Assembly (NCBI RefSeq): GCF_032854445.1
Contig: NC_088302.1
Location: 19,587,338 to 19,651,337 of the forward strand
DNA from: Liolophura sinensis
Lineage: Eukaryota > Mollusca > Polyplacophora > Chitonida > Chitonidae
DNA: 64,000 nucleotides
Direction: 5' to 3'
The notes beneath the pieces were generated by a model that worked only from the letters and a program-made list of their open reading frames with translations, was not told the origin of the DNA and did not search any database. Within the stretch, counting starts at the first letter, position 1. Each line of letters begins with the position of its first letter. The position numbers were made by a program, and so were the translations under genes. Below are positions 20,448 to 33,900 of this stretch, in pieces.

Positions 20448-20960
20448 TAAATATCAACTCATGTGATATTTGGTATGATGTCTAGTTACATTGGGTTGAC
20501 GAGTTATATTTAGCATGATGTCAGGTTGCATTGGGTTTTATGTTTTGGTTACATTTGGCTTAATCTTTGATTACATTGGGTGTGAGATCATGATGCATTC
20601 GGTGGGATATCTGGTTACACTCAGGTTACATTGAATGTGAGGTATTGTTACATTGGGAGTGATGTTTGAGTACAGTGGTTGTGATATTTGGTTATACTGG
20701 GTGTAATGTTGGGTTACATTGGGTGTCATTGTTGGGTTACCTTTGGTGTGAGATTGGCTTATATTTGGTGTAATGTCTGGTTACATTTGGTGTGATGTTG
20801 GGTCACATTTGGTGTGATGTTGGGATAAATTGGGTTATGCTTGGTGTGATAATGGGTTACATTGGGTGTAATGTCTGGTTACATCAGGTGCAGTGTCATT
20901 ATGTTTGGTGTGTAACCTGGTTGTTTTGGGGGTGAAATCCTGTTGTGTTGGTGTCAAATC
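20445..20960 (+). repeat. 22-bp degenerate minisatellite
   Basis: Roughly 20 or more degenerate units of about 22 bp resembling GGTTACATTGGGTGTGATGT, beginning right at the SINE1 tail fragment. Strongly G/T-biased on the plus strand. Non-coding. Confidence 0.75.
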
Positions 20961-21111
20961 AGGTTGTGTTTGGTGTGGTTGGGAAAACTCTGTTGAAGCG
21001 AAGTCAGAACTGATCAACACGACTTCTCAGTCCGCAGTGTTCAGCTCTCCAAGAAGAACCTCCTTCAGTTGGAGTAAATAGTTAGTTGTTCCTAATATAA
21101 CTGTGAGCTAC

Positions 21112-21275
21112 AAGAGCGACTGTGGTCTACTGGTTAAGATTCACTAGCCTTTCAATTGCTATAATGAGGTGCAGATTCAACCTCGATCCAGGACAGGGAT
21201 ATGGTACATTCAGCACCTCCCACGCTTGTGGGGTTTTGGGGACAATAAGTGATCAGCAAAGCTTTTTTGACTGTT
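21112..21275 (+). mobile_element. tRNA-derived SINE fragment, Glu/Asp-like head
   Basis: TGGTCTACTGGTTAAGATTC resembles box A of a tRNA-Glu-type gene, and AGATTCAACCTCGATCC resembles box B. Spacing is plausible, but there is no intact acceptor stem. It continues into non-tRNA sequence, so it is a SINE head rather than a functional tRNA. Confidence 0.5.
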
Positions 21276-21659
21276 TGCACTGTCTAGACTTTAATGAAGG
21301 CCATCTGTCCTCCAGTAAAACGGTGTATATATCTATAGTCATTTTCTTTTTTTTTTTGGTCAGTAATTTGCAAATGGTCAGTGCTTTAAACTGTGCACTT
21401 CTAGCTCCTCCCCATACAAGACTAACTGCTATAGCATAAACGTGGATTATTCTTTATTATATTCTTTGATCCATTACAAAGACTGGGCACTGTTGGCAAA
21501 CATTTTGCCATTTGTCCACCACACTTTCAGACAAGGACCCTGTCAGTGGTCCGGAAGTTAGCCAGTTTATGAGCCATGTTGAACAGGACTGTTCCAGTGC
21601 AGCAAGAAAACCAACAAGACATTGTACAACAAAGCACTTAACTTCATTGTAAAAATGTT

Positions 21660-21970
21660 AAGATTGTGTATTACTTAACTCCAGACTCAAAAATTCTTCA
21701 CTTGTACACTGGCCACATGTTTTAGGGGTAAAGGAAACCATAGTGCCTGGGTTAAACTACTGCTGAACTTTCTCACAAGTGATGTTAAATATGCACACCA
21801 TGCCGGTGGAAAAACAGTCTCAAATGAACATTAGAAATGCTAAGACTGCAAAACAGCCAATACACTGCGTTCATATGCATCCTCAACAGGCAGGCACCAT
21901 GAACAGTGACAGCAAGGGAACTCACAGTTCAAAACCGAGATTCAACCCATGCTCAAGTGTCTTAACCACT
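21660..21970 (-). mobile_element. SINE2 copy
   Basis: Same series of blocks as 9480-9800 (AAATTCTTCACTTGTACAC, CTGAACTTTCTCACAAGTGA, CATGCCGGTGGAAAAACAG), ending in TTCAACCCATGCTCAAGTG and TCTTAACCACTGG, the reverse complement of a tRNA-like box A. The adjacent 59-bp array starts with this same end. Confidence 0.6.
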
Positions 21971-22435
21971 GGTCACTGTAAACAAGCTCGTATACACAAA
22001 CCAATAAGTCCATCCAAATCTTAACCACTGGTCACTGTAAACAAGCTCACATACACAATCCAATGAGTCAATCCAAATCTGAACCACTGGTCACTCTAAA
22101 CAAGCTCATATACACAAACCAATAAGTCCATCCAAATCTTAACCACTGGTCACTGTAAACAAGCTCGTATACACAAACCAATGTCCATCCAAATCTTAAC
22201 CACTGGTCACTGTAAACAAGCTCGTATACACAAACCAATAAGTCCATCCAAATCTTAACCACTGGTCACTGTAAACAAGCTCGTATACACAAATCAATAA
22301 GTCCATCCAAATCTTAACCACTCTTTACTGTAAACAAGCTCATATACACAAACCAATAAGTCCATCCAAATCTTAACCACTGGTCACTGTAAACAAGCTC
22401 ACATACACAATCCAATGAGTCAATCCAAATCTCCC
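21960..22435. repeat. 59-bp minisatellite, about 8 units
   Basis: Unit of 59 bp beginning CTTAACCACTGGTCACTGTA followed by AACAAGCTCGTATACACAAA. One unit has lost 4 bp. The first bases are the terminus of the preceding SINE2, so the array includes the SINE2 junction. Confidence 0.9.
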
Positions 22436-22439
22436 AGAG

Positions 22440-25400
22440 TTGCCATGAACACTTCCTGGAAGAAACAAACTAAATATGGAAGCCAATGTTTTTTAATCAC
22501 CTGGCGATATGGAATCTTTACGGAGAAAAAAGTCCAAACATAATGTGTTGATGGGGCATAAATATTAATCTTTTTTTTTATTTGAACTGCATTGACGATC
22601 AAGAATTAAGGAAAAGATTCTGTACAACAGTGGTTATTACATGACTTTGTACATGGTACTGGCTTGATATACATCTTTGTCCAGTTTATCTGACGTAACG
22701 ACAGAAAAGTAGATGTCACCGAAAAAATGCTTGAAAACGTATACGTATAATAACTTCTTCTGTGGTGCTGTAACAATGATACCATGTATTAACCCAGACA
22801 GACACCTTTATGTGAGTAATTGTCAGAAACATTTTCAGACCACTGTAAGACATACAGGGTGAACGAAGATGAAACAATCAATAATATTAAATGGAAGGTA
22901 TTAGAGAATACCTATTACATGATAGGTAAATGTTGAAGGATTGATATCAATGTCAGGTAGCTACTAGGGAAGATTGTGAGAAAAAAATGGATTTTTGGTC
23001 AAGGTGTGCATTGCACATTAAGATTCACATCATTATCAAGAGGCTAAAATGCGAAACCCAATAACCCTCTAAGATAATGATAACAGCACTCAAATCTACA
23101 AAGCATACAGAGAGATCTGAAGTGGGGTAAGCAGGTCTCTTTTTTTTTCTTTTTTTTTTTTGGAGCAAGTGTGAAAGTATCATTCCATTTGCAGAAGGCT
23201 ACAGGTGTGATTTGCACACACATCTGGATTTTGTTTCAGAAGTCCTTTTGTTTCACAAGTCGAGGAGATTTACAGAAGAGGAAAGTGGCCATATGGTGGA
23301 GGAGTAGGGCAGCTTGCTTTCTGTGTAATGTAAGCTTTGCTTATTGCCCTTGCCCCATTTCACATCCCATAAAACAATGCGTGCCAGCAAATTGATATCA
23401 TTATTCTCTGATTATTCCCATTAATTCTCAAAGATTTAGCTGCTATCCAATTTCAATCAACCCAACAAGGTAGTCTTAGTTGTCCTTATATACACAATGA
23501 AAACACATATATGTCAGATATGTCAGTCGTTATGACTGTATCTGACTAAAAATAATGGCCTTTGTAAAGTGTGAGTACAGATAGGTATGAAAACTGATGA
23601 ATTACTAGTCATATTTTAAGTTGCACCGAACTGAAAAGTTCTTAAGTCACATTCTCAATTCAACAGAACTGAAAAAGTTCTTTGTCATATTCTCAAATTC
23701 AGTAGAACTGAAAAAATCTTATAGTCTTATACTTCCAATTAAACAAACGTGAGGAAGTGCCAGCCACATTTCCTATTTAGTATCAGCCATATATGGTCAC
23801 CTTTGCTTCAAACTCCCCTACGTGTAGCATGTAGAATGAATGAATGGAAATGGCTTATTGCCACGTCAGCAATATTTCAGCCATAATGATGGCTTCACAG
23901 ACTAGAAATATTACATTAAACTGTACAGACCAGATGTAATTATTGTTTACTTTGACAGATGAAAATGAGCATGATCAGCATGCAAGTTCTTTAAAAAAAA
24001 AAATCAAACAGAAAAAGACAACTGATGATAACCATTTATACAAACTGATAGATTCTGTTCATAGTGTGTGGGTGTGCCATATGGGACTTCAGACACTACA
24101 GATATAATTGTTAAGTACATCTGGCAACCTGTATACATCCACGCACCTACAATCCAGTAGAACATGTACATGCATAATTTTTCAGAGTGTTTTGCTTACC
24201 CCACTCATAAGAATATGAAGGAATCTAGGATATGTTCTTTGTATGATTTCAAAATTATACTGTTATTAAAGAATTAATGTATTTTGTACGTAACCCTTGT
24301 ACAGACTCGGTGTGCAGTACGTATTGATGAGGTCTAGGTCACAGTAACCTTTGAACCCTGTAATATTTAAAAAAAAAAAAAAATAGATGAATAACATCTG
24401 TGTAATGTTACCAGTATTTACACCTGTATATAGGACATATTCAAATATATTTATATGAAAAGACAATAAAATAAAATACATGTATAACATACAGATGCTG
24501 CACACAAAAACAAAGCAAAAAAGGAATTTAGCATAATATGTATACAGTGTAGACAGCACCTTTAGATAGGGATGCCAGGGTTACAGAAGCAAAAGTCTAG
24601 ATAGCTAAAAATGTAACAAAACTAAAAACAAACAAAAAAAATGTAAAAATTAACCCCATTTTTAAATAGCTCTATTTAGACAACAAAAAAGGTCACTATA
24701 TTTACATTATACACCGCTACATGTAGAGCTTTGCTTCTCTCTTTAATTGGCCAATTGTGTGTTCAAAGACGATGGACATGCACTTCAGTTAAGATATCTA
24801 CCAAGTGTTGAAAATTTTCATAAGTTAACACTACACCACTTAGGTCATCGTCATGACAATATTCACTTACAATTCACATAATAAATGTTACAATTAAAGA
24901 TAGCTCGAGCCATAGTGGAGAGCTACACATTCAGCCAGAAGGTGCACACATGTAACAGTGCAATGACAAGTTCTGAGACCGTCACAAAAACAGGAACATC
25001 CAAATTTGGCAAATAGGATTATCTGTAACAATAAGTTTTTAAAGAATAGATTAGCACACAAACAGGTACAGTAACTTAAAGGAAATGTCAATCTGACGTT
25101 AAAAGAAAAGATTAAAAATGTGTTCTCAGAAAGACATTTCTGACTACCAGGATCCTGTCAGAAACCATTGTGTGGGTTATACAAATGATACTGTCAATAC
25201 CGAGACCATGATGTGGGTGCACGTACACATGTATGTAACACCATCTTATCTATGTGCAGAGGAGCTTTAAAAATACCTGGTATGAATACAATGGAACACA
25301 ATGTAATACCAGTGTTTTTAAGGTATATCCAGCAGACAGCTGTCTATAGTATACTCTATGTGAAGCAAATAATCAGTTTGTGCAAACTGTGCAGATAATG

Positions 25401-27999
25401 TTTAAAGGGAGATTAAAAAGAGGCAACCACATGAACTGTTGAAAGACTGCGTTTGCACATTTACTGTAATAAAAATAGAGGCAATGCGATTAACCAGTAA
25501 AGAATCCTTGCCAGGTATTGTTCTGTCTGTGACTCCACCATGTATTTATGTAGTCTATCTATGCACTACCATTACTTTACAAAGACTTGCAGATCCAAAG
25601 ATGAAAATCCAATTCATTTTACAATAGCTCCAACCTCTGTTACACCAGGTAAATCTTAGCCTTCCCCCAGACTCAATAATTTGTAGGGTTACCCAGTTTA
25701 TCATATCTGTGATCAGGCTTTATTCAAAATACTCAACGTAAGATAAGAATCATCTGCCATAACATCCATTCTTTATTTATTTATTTACTTTGAGTGCGTT
25801 TTAATTCCCATCATGAGAATATTTCAGTTTAAATAATGGCCAAATTGTTTTTGTTTTTTTTTAAACTTGCAACCCGTTTGGGTCATGCACAGATATTCTA
25901 AGACGCAAGAGTGAAAATATTCACTCCTAAGGTTATGTCAATTGTAACTTCTTTTTTTCGTCAACCAGCTCCAGATTATAGTACAAGTATACACAATATA
26001 AATTTATATCATTAATAAGACTAGATTCAAGGTTCATACATATAGTTTTCTGTCACTGCAATACTTTCAGAACAAAAATCTCCGGCATCTGACACAGTCA
26101 TTACTGATATCTTGCCTGCACGCAGATCCCCTGATATGAACACAATGTCACTGTCGTTTAAACAAGCTCCCTCTACTCGCATGACTACCAAGACAGCTAT
26201 GTGCAAAACACGGCGCATCACTGTCAACTTCGTAGGCCATCAGATATGTACAGTACACACACTCTCTTTATATCTACATCACTTTCACAACACAAGTAAG
26301 TATAATATTCAATAAGTAACAATATTCTTCGGATCTACCAAACCGCAAACGTGAAGAAATAAACTGGATATTTCATGAGACAAAAGCTTGACAGAGATCC
26401 AAATTCAGCTCTCATTCAATTAGTGGAAATTTAGCTTGCCATACCATCATGTCAAAAAAGTTACGCAGAAATGAAAACAGGAAGCCATGATTACCATGGC
26501 TTGTACAGTCACCATGATTACCTGTTCACTCAAGACATTATTTTAACATCTAACCTTTATAACCAATAACATAATTAGTATGTCTAAAGTACCAGTATCT
26601 AATACATGTACCACTTCATTATGAAATAGATTGACTAATTTCTTTTGTCCAACACGTACATGTACAATCAAGGAGAGAAATCCTAGTGTGCAACAAATAT
26701 CCTCCCGAAAATGTGTTGTTTTTGTTGTTGTTGTTGTTCATTACCCAAAGCACACTGGAATTCTGCAACATAAATTTGGGATTATTACTTCTGCATTTAC
26801 CCCCAAGTACTGCCATATATATGTTATGTTACTGACACATAAGGAAGATAATGAGAGTAGAAAGTGTAATGCATGGATACCCACAGACAGGTCAAGCCAA
26901 AACTCACTGCTCTATATTTAACTGTCTGAAGTCCTATACCTAAAACATTCCAAATTTTGTAGAAAATCAATGTAAACCATTGTGCAACCCTGCAGAATTT
27001 CTTCACAGTGAAAGCCAAACTTGATCAAGTTAATCTAAATATCAATCCTCCACTCCATGACTTTTGCTCTAAATATCATGGGAGTAATTTGGAATAAACA
27101 CTATTCTTCATTAAAAAGATTATAATAGCATGTGCTATGCATAACGCTAAGCATTGCACACACATGCAAATGAGTTAGGACGATAAAAAAAAAAAAAAAA
27201 GACAACCGTTTTACAATGTACACGTATTTCAGCAGCATATTTTAGGAGACAAACTCTGCACATACATGTTTACATGTATATTCATACAGAACCTTCTCTG
27301 TTTTTCCACGTGCAGGCATCGTCCGCAAATGGCAAATAATGTGCAGCATAATATACGGTAATATTCCAACGCCGCCCATACAACACATATGAAATCAAAG
27401 GGGACCCAGTTACATTTCTAAGGTTCTTTGGGGATTACACGTATTTATAACCTAATTTTATTACACAGATGAAAATATATATATACATATATATATATAA
27501 GTACTTTTGAATTTCTTATTTTTCAATTCCTTGTTTTTAACCGACCAGTAATTTAAATCAATCCTGGCACACACACACATATATACATATACACACGTCA
27601 TTACATTTTATTAAATATACACTTTTGTGTACCTATGTCAATGATGGCTGATGACATGTCGTGCACAGGATATGCCTGGTACGGAATAAAATGTGACTGA
27701 ACACCTCTGATATATAAAGGATACAGAAATGTGATGTTGAAAAACATGTGGTACCATAGAAAATAAATGAGTTCCAAGGCAAAGGTTTAAAAAGAAAATG
27801 AATAAGAGACCCAAAGATATTCATGAAATAAACCGAAATGAAAAATCAAGAAAACAACTGTCTGAAAAATGACCCGTGGTCTTTGCCATTTCGGAAAGAT
27901 GTGAATTTTGCCACTTGCCACTCTTGGTGTCAGATGAGAATTCATGGCTCTAAGGAATGAGAAATACGATGTAACCAAATTTATAGCTGCAGGCCACTA
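22440..27999. other. Intergenic / ABHD17 3' untranslated region
   Basis: Mostly unique AT-rich DNA between convergent SNRNP35 and ABHD17. It has poly(A/T) tracts near 23140-23160, 24368-24382 and 27186-27200 and TA-rich repeats at 27475-27500. Candidate minus-strand poly(A) signals (TTTATT on plus) at 27607-27612 and 27457-27462 could end ABHD17. No coding exon or RNA gene is recognisable. Confidence 0.4.
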
Positions 28000-30900
28000 T
28001 CAATTCACAGCCAGTTCTACATTAACAAACTGTTTCAGACGTTCCAAATATTGTCCAAAGAGTTCTACATCGTTGTGGCCAGCCCCTTCCACCCACAGGG
28101 GCTCCACAGCCCGAGGGCAGCGCTCGTAGATGGCCAGGCCATGAGAGAAGTCAATCACTTCGTCCTCGGTTCCATGAATGACCAGTACAGGAGAGGTAAT
28201 CTTCGGGACTTTGTCAATGCTGCAACCAGAAAGACATTAAACCATTAAAAGTGCATTCATTATCTTTTTGAGTATAGGGCTACCCTCCAAAAGCAGAAAA
28301 TAAAAAAAATAATAAAACACTAAAGTACTGGACAAAGTAGGTGGCTAACTGCACAATGTATATAGTAACTACTTTCTAATGAGCCCCTTGCATAAAACTA
28401 TAATTTAACCTTCAGCTATACACCGTATACATGTACATGAAATAATAAACATTATCATATTGACTGCTACACTATAACCATGCACAGAACTCTAAAGTAC
28501 ATATACCCTAATTCTTTTAAAAATTGGGACAGATATTAGAAGTGTTGAAAGTAGAATATTACATTTCTTTACCAGCCTTTTGGACAAGTAAAAATATGAG
28601 TGTTTTTCACTGGATGGTCTAACCATGTGAGAAAAAAGAAACTTAATACTCCTGCCAGAATTACATATTTCATAGTTTAAATGAGCAGACCGGGTGGCCC
28701 AAATTTGAGAAGAAATACATGTAGGGTACATTGTGTATATGAATGTGTTCTTCATGACTACATGTTTGCAAACCTTTGTTTACGTTCATACATCAATATA
28801 ACTACCTACATACGCCTGTACAGTTGTATATGTTTTTGGTAAACATGGCAGTGAAACTAATGGACCGAAAACAAAAAATACCTTGGAAACTGACCAGTCT
28901 TTATTAGTCCATATACATGTATCTAAACATGGAAAGGCCAAGAGATTTCTCACTGGAGTGGGTTGAGAGCTTAGGGCCAGCATCTCAGGTATAAATAAAA
29001 GGTAAAGATATACATGTATCATGAGCAGAACGATTCAACTTCATCAACGTTCAACAATTAACTGACATCCACATGGCGAAGTGGCAATTTCCAATTTTTT
29101 ATACAATTAATAATAGCAGATATTGTGTCATTATGCTTAGGTACATGTATGTGTTTGAATTTACATGTATTTATTTCATTCGGCTACCGTAAATCATGTA
29201 GAGTTTAGCCGATGATTTTAAAAAGTATATCAAATGATTCCTTGTGTCTACTTGTGATTCTTGGTAATTGGACACGGCTAGAGGGTGGGGGGGGGGGGGG
29301 GGGGGGAGGGTCCATGAGGACCTGAGGAGTGTGTCCGGAGGATTGTTCATGCCTGTGACAAGATCAATAAGCACACTGATTCATGCTTCACTGAACATGC
29401 CACTGTTAGCTCTAGTAGGATCCGAGGATTGTTCATCCCTGTGACAAGATCAATAAACTCACTGATTCACTGAACATGCCACTGTTAGCGCTAGTAGGAT
29501 CTGAGGATTGTTCATCCCTCTGACAAGATATATAAACACGCTGATTCACACTTCACTGAACATGCCACTGTTAGCTCTAGTAGGATCCGAGGATTGTTCA
29601 TCCCTGTGACAAGATCAATAAGCACACTGATTCACGCTTCACTGAACGCGCCACTGTTAGCTCTAGTAGGATCCGAGGATTGTTCATCCCTGTGACAAGA
29701 TCAATAAGCACACTGATTCACGCTTCACTGAACATGCCACTGTTAGCTCTAGTAGGATCCGAGGATTGTTCATCCCTGTGACAAGATCAATAAACATGCT
29801 GATTCACGCTTCACTGAACATGCCACTGTTAGCTCTAGTAGGATCCGAGGATTGTTCATCCCTGTGACAAGATCAATAAACATGCTGATTCACGCTTCAC
29901 TGAACATGCCACTGTTAGCTCTAGTAGGATCGCTACACAGCTACTGCCAGAGTGCACAATTTACAAATATTTACTAATTTACAAATATAAATACAACACT
30001 TCACTTCTCTAATTTAATGCGATGAGGTTCAACTTTACATGTTTGCCCTTGTTGGAGTAAGGAAATTCATTTTCACGCAATTTATGTTTATCAGAACTTG
30101 TGATCACACCTTATCAGCTAACAACAGTATTCATTGTTTGGAAATATGATAGAAACTGCTGAGTTGTTTTGATATCATAGCTAATCCCAACTTTTCGCAT
30201 GGATTTGGGTATAGTCTTTGAAGTTTCAAAATTGTTTTAGAAGTCAATCAGAGCAGAGACCTGATCCGACCACTTGATATTTTGGCCGTTGTTTTTAATT
30301 CTACTCGCTGTAAATTAGTTACGTGTGTTGCGTAAACCATTGAAATAAATTACCACATGGCTTTACTGAAATGGTTTAGTAGCAAAGTCAAAAGCGGTTT
30401 CATGAAAATTACTGTAGATGCACTTCCCTGGGCATGTAGATGTATATAATTTGATGGACCTCCATCTGCTAGTCTAGATTTGGCAGATTTCTCGTCCCAA
30501 GGGGCGGGTCAATAAGGATAAATGCATCTAATTGGTCAGTGTTGAAATCGATAAGCTGTCAGTTATCTGTAGACATTTATGCGCATGTGACTGAGTTCTC
30601 AGTCCAGTGCATGCCAATTGGCGGGCACAACAATGTGAGAACGAGGTTAGAACACATGGTATATTTAGTTTCGGGAACTTTACCGAAATGTGTGTTTTGT
30701 GTTGGAGTGAAGGTACCAGATTTGATAAGGCGGGAAAACAGAATTCTCCTGAAATGGGAGGAAAGTTTCGATTGTAACAAAATAACATGTGCGTGAAACA
30801 TGGCAAACTCCACTGCTATTTTATGAGAGCTTGATGACTGATACTACCATTCTGATCTGTATCACTGAAATACGTTTATGTGTCAACTTTTTAAAATTTA

Positions 30901-33900
30901 TTTACAGGCTGTGAACGGACAACGCCATTTCCTGGATCATTGTGCATCCTCCACGTAACCTGAACAATTAAGCATTCGGCCATTTAATTGAGGCCAGCAA
31001 AAGTAATCTGCAAATTTAGCCTGTCGACCAGAAAGGTAATAAGTCAAATAGACTGTTTAGCATGGACATTTTTGGAACATACAGATTGGTTGCAACTATC
31101 ACTTGATACTTTATTCACTTTTATTCGTGAGTAAAAACAAGGGTGTGACTGGTCGGGAAATCTTTAAGCCTCACTGTCAAGTACCATAGTTGACCCCCAT
31201 ATGGGGCGGATTAGCAACAGATAAGCCTACATGAAGTTTAATAGGGGGTGGGGGGCTAAATCTCATATGTCATGTCGCCCCTAACTCAGGCTGTGCGGAA
31301 GTAACCAACGGGCATGTTTTAGATCCTTTTCCATAAGTTATTTCACTGGTTGAAAAAAAATTTTTTTTTCCAACAACCAATGGGCCTGGCCTTGAGAACA
31401 ATCGCTTGTTATGCTCAACAAACACATTTTAATTAGGGTCTAGATGGACTAGTGGGTGATTTATCATACTTCTCTGAGCCACTCCCTGGAAAGTTTACCC
31501 CATGTGGCCATGACCAGCAGCCAGACCATCATTGGGGATTACTGTACAGCTGGGGGCTGGTCACACTCCCCTGTCAGCCCCTCCAGCAACTAAAATTTGA
31601 TAATCTTTATGGCCAGAAATTTTTGGCTAAACTCTGCGTGATTTACGGTATATGCTTTGCTTGATAATTAACTTTAATACCGCAGCAGAGAAAACTGATG
31701 TTCTTCATCAGTTATTTATAGTTATTTATTTGATGATTTAACACCATACTCAAGAATGTTTCCCTTATACAAATTTTATGGCGGGCGGGAATTACCCAAG
31801 GGTAAATACTCTAACTTCTGGCAAGTTGTTAACAAACTTTCGCACATGTGACGCTGTCAGTGACATACAGATATTCACACCATATTGCTGGGAGACAAGC
31901 AGTCTTCAACAAGCACTAGACTGATCTTATTGTCACCAAGGCTCCACAAACAGTGAGAGAAGGCCATTCTACAAATTCCCTTAAACGCGCAACTTGTGCG
32001 TCATAGCAACCGAAAGACAACGGCATTAACCACTTGGCCGAAGCCTTCTACCAGAGCCAGTGAGGGCCTAATAATAGATGTTCATGTGTACTTTGCAGTC
32101 AGTATGGATTGACTTATGACAATCACAATGTCTCATGTGCACATGTACATGATATAAATCTATATGTTCCACAATTTCATACATGACCATAGTACAGGAA
32201 TTCACAGAAGTCCAAATCTTTACAACCAGAAACTAAAAATCATTTTTTTTTTCTATGAGATTAAGTTTACTTCATTTTAAATGCTGACTTTAACCTGGTA
32301 TTGAGATTAATTCCACTTTGGTGACCGGTAATTTTGTGAACATGAAAGTATTTATGAAATATATATATAGAGAGAGAAAGTTTAATTTCATTTGACGTTC
32401 ATTTCTGATCATGATTTTATTGTTGGTACTTACATATACTTTTACAAGTATATTATCCTGATCGGAGATACACATTGTATAATAAAACAGTCATAAACCA
32501 TGGTGATGCATGTTCAGTTGTTGGTTGTTATATTAAAGGAAAGAATGAAGTAACAAACATCATATCAAAGATGTACAGACGAGGCTTATCCTGCCCAGAC
32601 TAGAGGTACATAATGAAACATTTACAAACCCTACACACGTCATCAAAAAAGACAGGGTTTACCTTGACCAGAGATACATGTATAATTATAATAATTATAA
32701 TAAACAGCCATGAACAATCCATGTTCAGTTGTTGGTTGTTATATTAAACAAAGAAGCATTAGAAAATCCTCTATACAGGTACATGGTTTGACTGTATGCT
32801 TGGCTATATTGTAAGCGGCTTGGGGGACCTCACCTCAGATCACTGAATATCTTTGACCCAATTTACATTGCCTGTAAAATACTTATATTTTAGGAAGAGG
32901 GGAGCCAAGATCATGTTGTGTTGCGTGGAGTTTTAGAGTGAAATATCAGCCTTTTCCTTGAATATGAAACTCCCCTGCATGGATTTGGAAAATGCACAGG
33001 TCTGCCCTTTCAAGTGCCTCTACTTTTGTTTTCACATCCCAACAATGTCACAGTAAATGCATCAGATACACTTCCTATCCACCAAAGTTAACTTGGCATT
33101 ACAGGGCTGGTGACTGTCACTGATAGCTCTGGAAATCATGCCAATTACATGATTTCTGTCACACCCTTGACTGGAGATAAACTATCCGTACACCTGACAA
33201 ACCTTTTTGCTGAATATGGGATGTCCCAAACACTACATTTCTGGCATGAAACGAGGGGCTCAACTGGGGGCCTGAAGCTGGATAGAACATATTGCTTGAT
33301 GCCAAGTTAAAAAGTGGGCACTCCTCAGGATTTTTTAACGATGTAGGTTTGATGCAAAAATCTTCCATTCTGAGCCTGTTACTACAAAATACAAGATCTA
33401 CATGAATCAGTTTCAATTTGTCACCATGATTACTTGGCCCACAGAGGAAAACACCCATCCATCACTAAACTAATTTAAATCACAAATAGTCAATTCATGG
33501 CATAGATTCAGAAATTGATTCAAACAGCTGCCTGCTCCCTAAAAAAAATCGATACATGTGCGCGCTTTTTACTGTCATACACGATATTTTGCACTGTACG
33601 CTGTGGTTTTTTTTAAACAAAGAATCTGTAAGTCGTAAATATGTGTACCAGGACAAGGCCCTTTGCTTCAATGAGGCAGTCAGATTGACTTCTGCCCAAA
33701 TGGCCACAGAGTTGCTGAGGACAGACTGTTATGTGATTAGCATTACGTGTTGTGAGGATGCTCAATTTCAAATCTCCTGTGATGGTGGTCCATCTTTAAA
33801 CACTGTAGGTGGGGAAAGTAACATGGGTTGAGTTCATTTACTCAACCCCGTCTTTAGGCTGTCTTTTTTGCGACCTTGGTCGTGAAAATAATGGCTGACT

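Noticed and set aside
21112-21190. tRNA-Glu gene
   Set aside because: Box-like sequences only; arms do not pair and the 3' part is SINE-like.
28492-28755. Gene family member sharing a [11 protein letters not shown] peptide with 45851-46096
   Set aside because: Both frames are within copies of MITE family C; similarity is at DNA level and includes non-coding ends.
30528-30813. Overlapping 78-92 codon frames in the ABHD17 intron
   Set aside because: No homology, no splice signals in phase, both strands open by chance.
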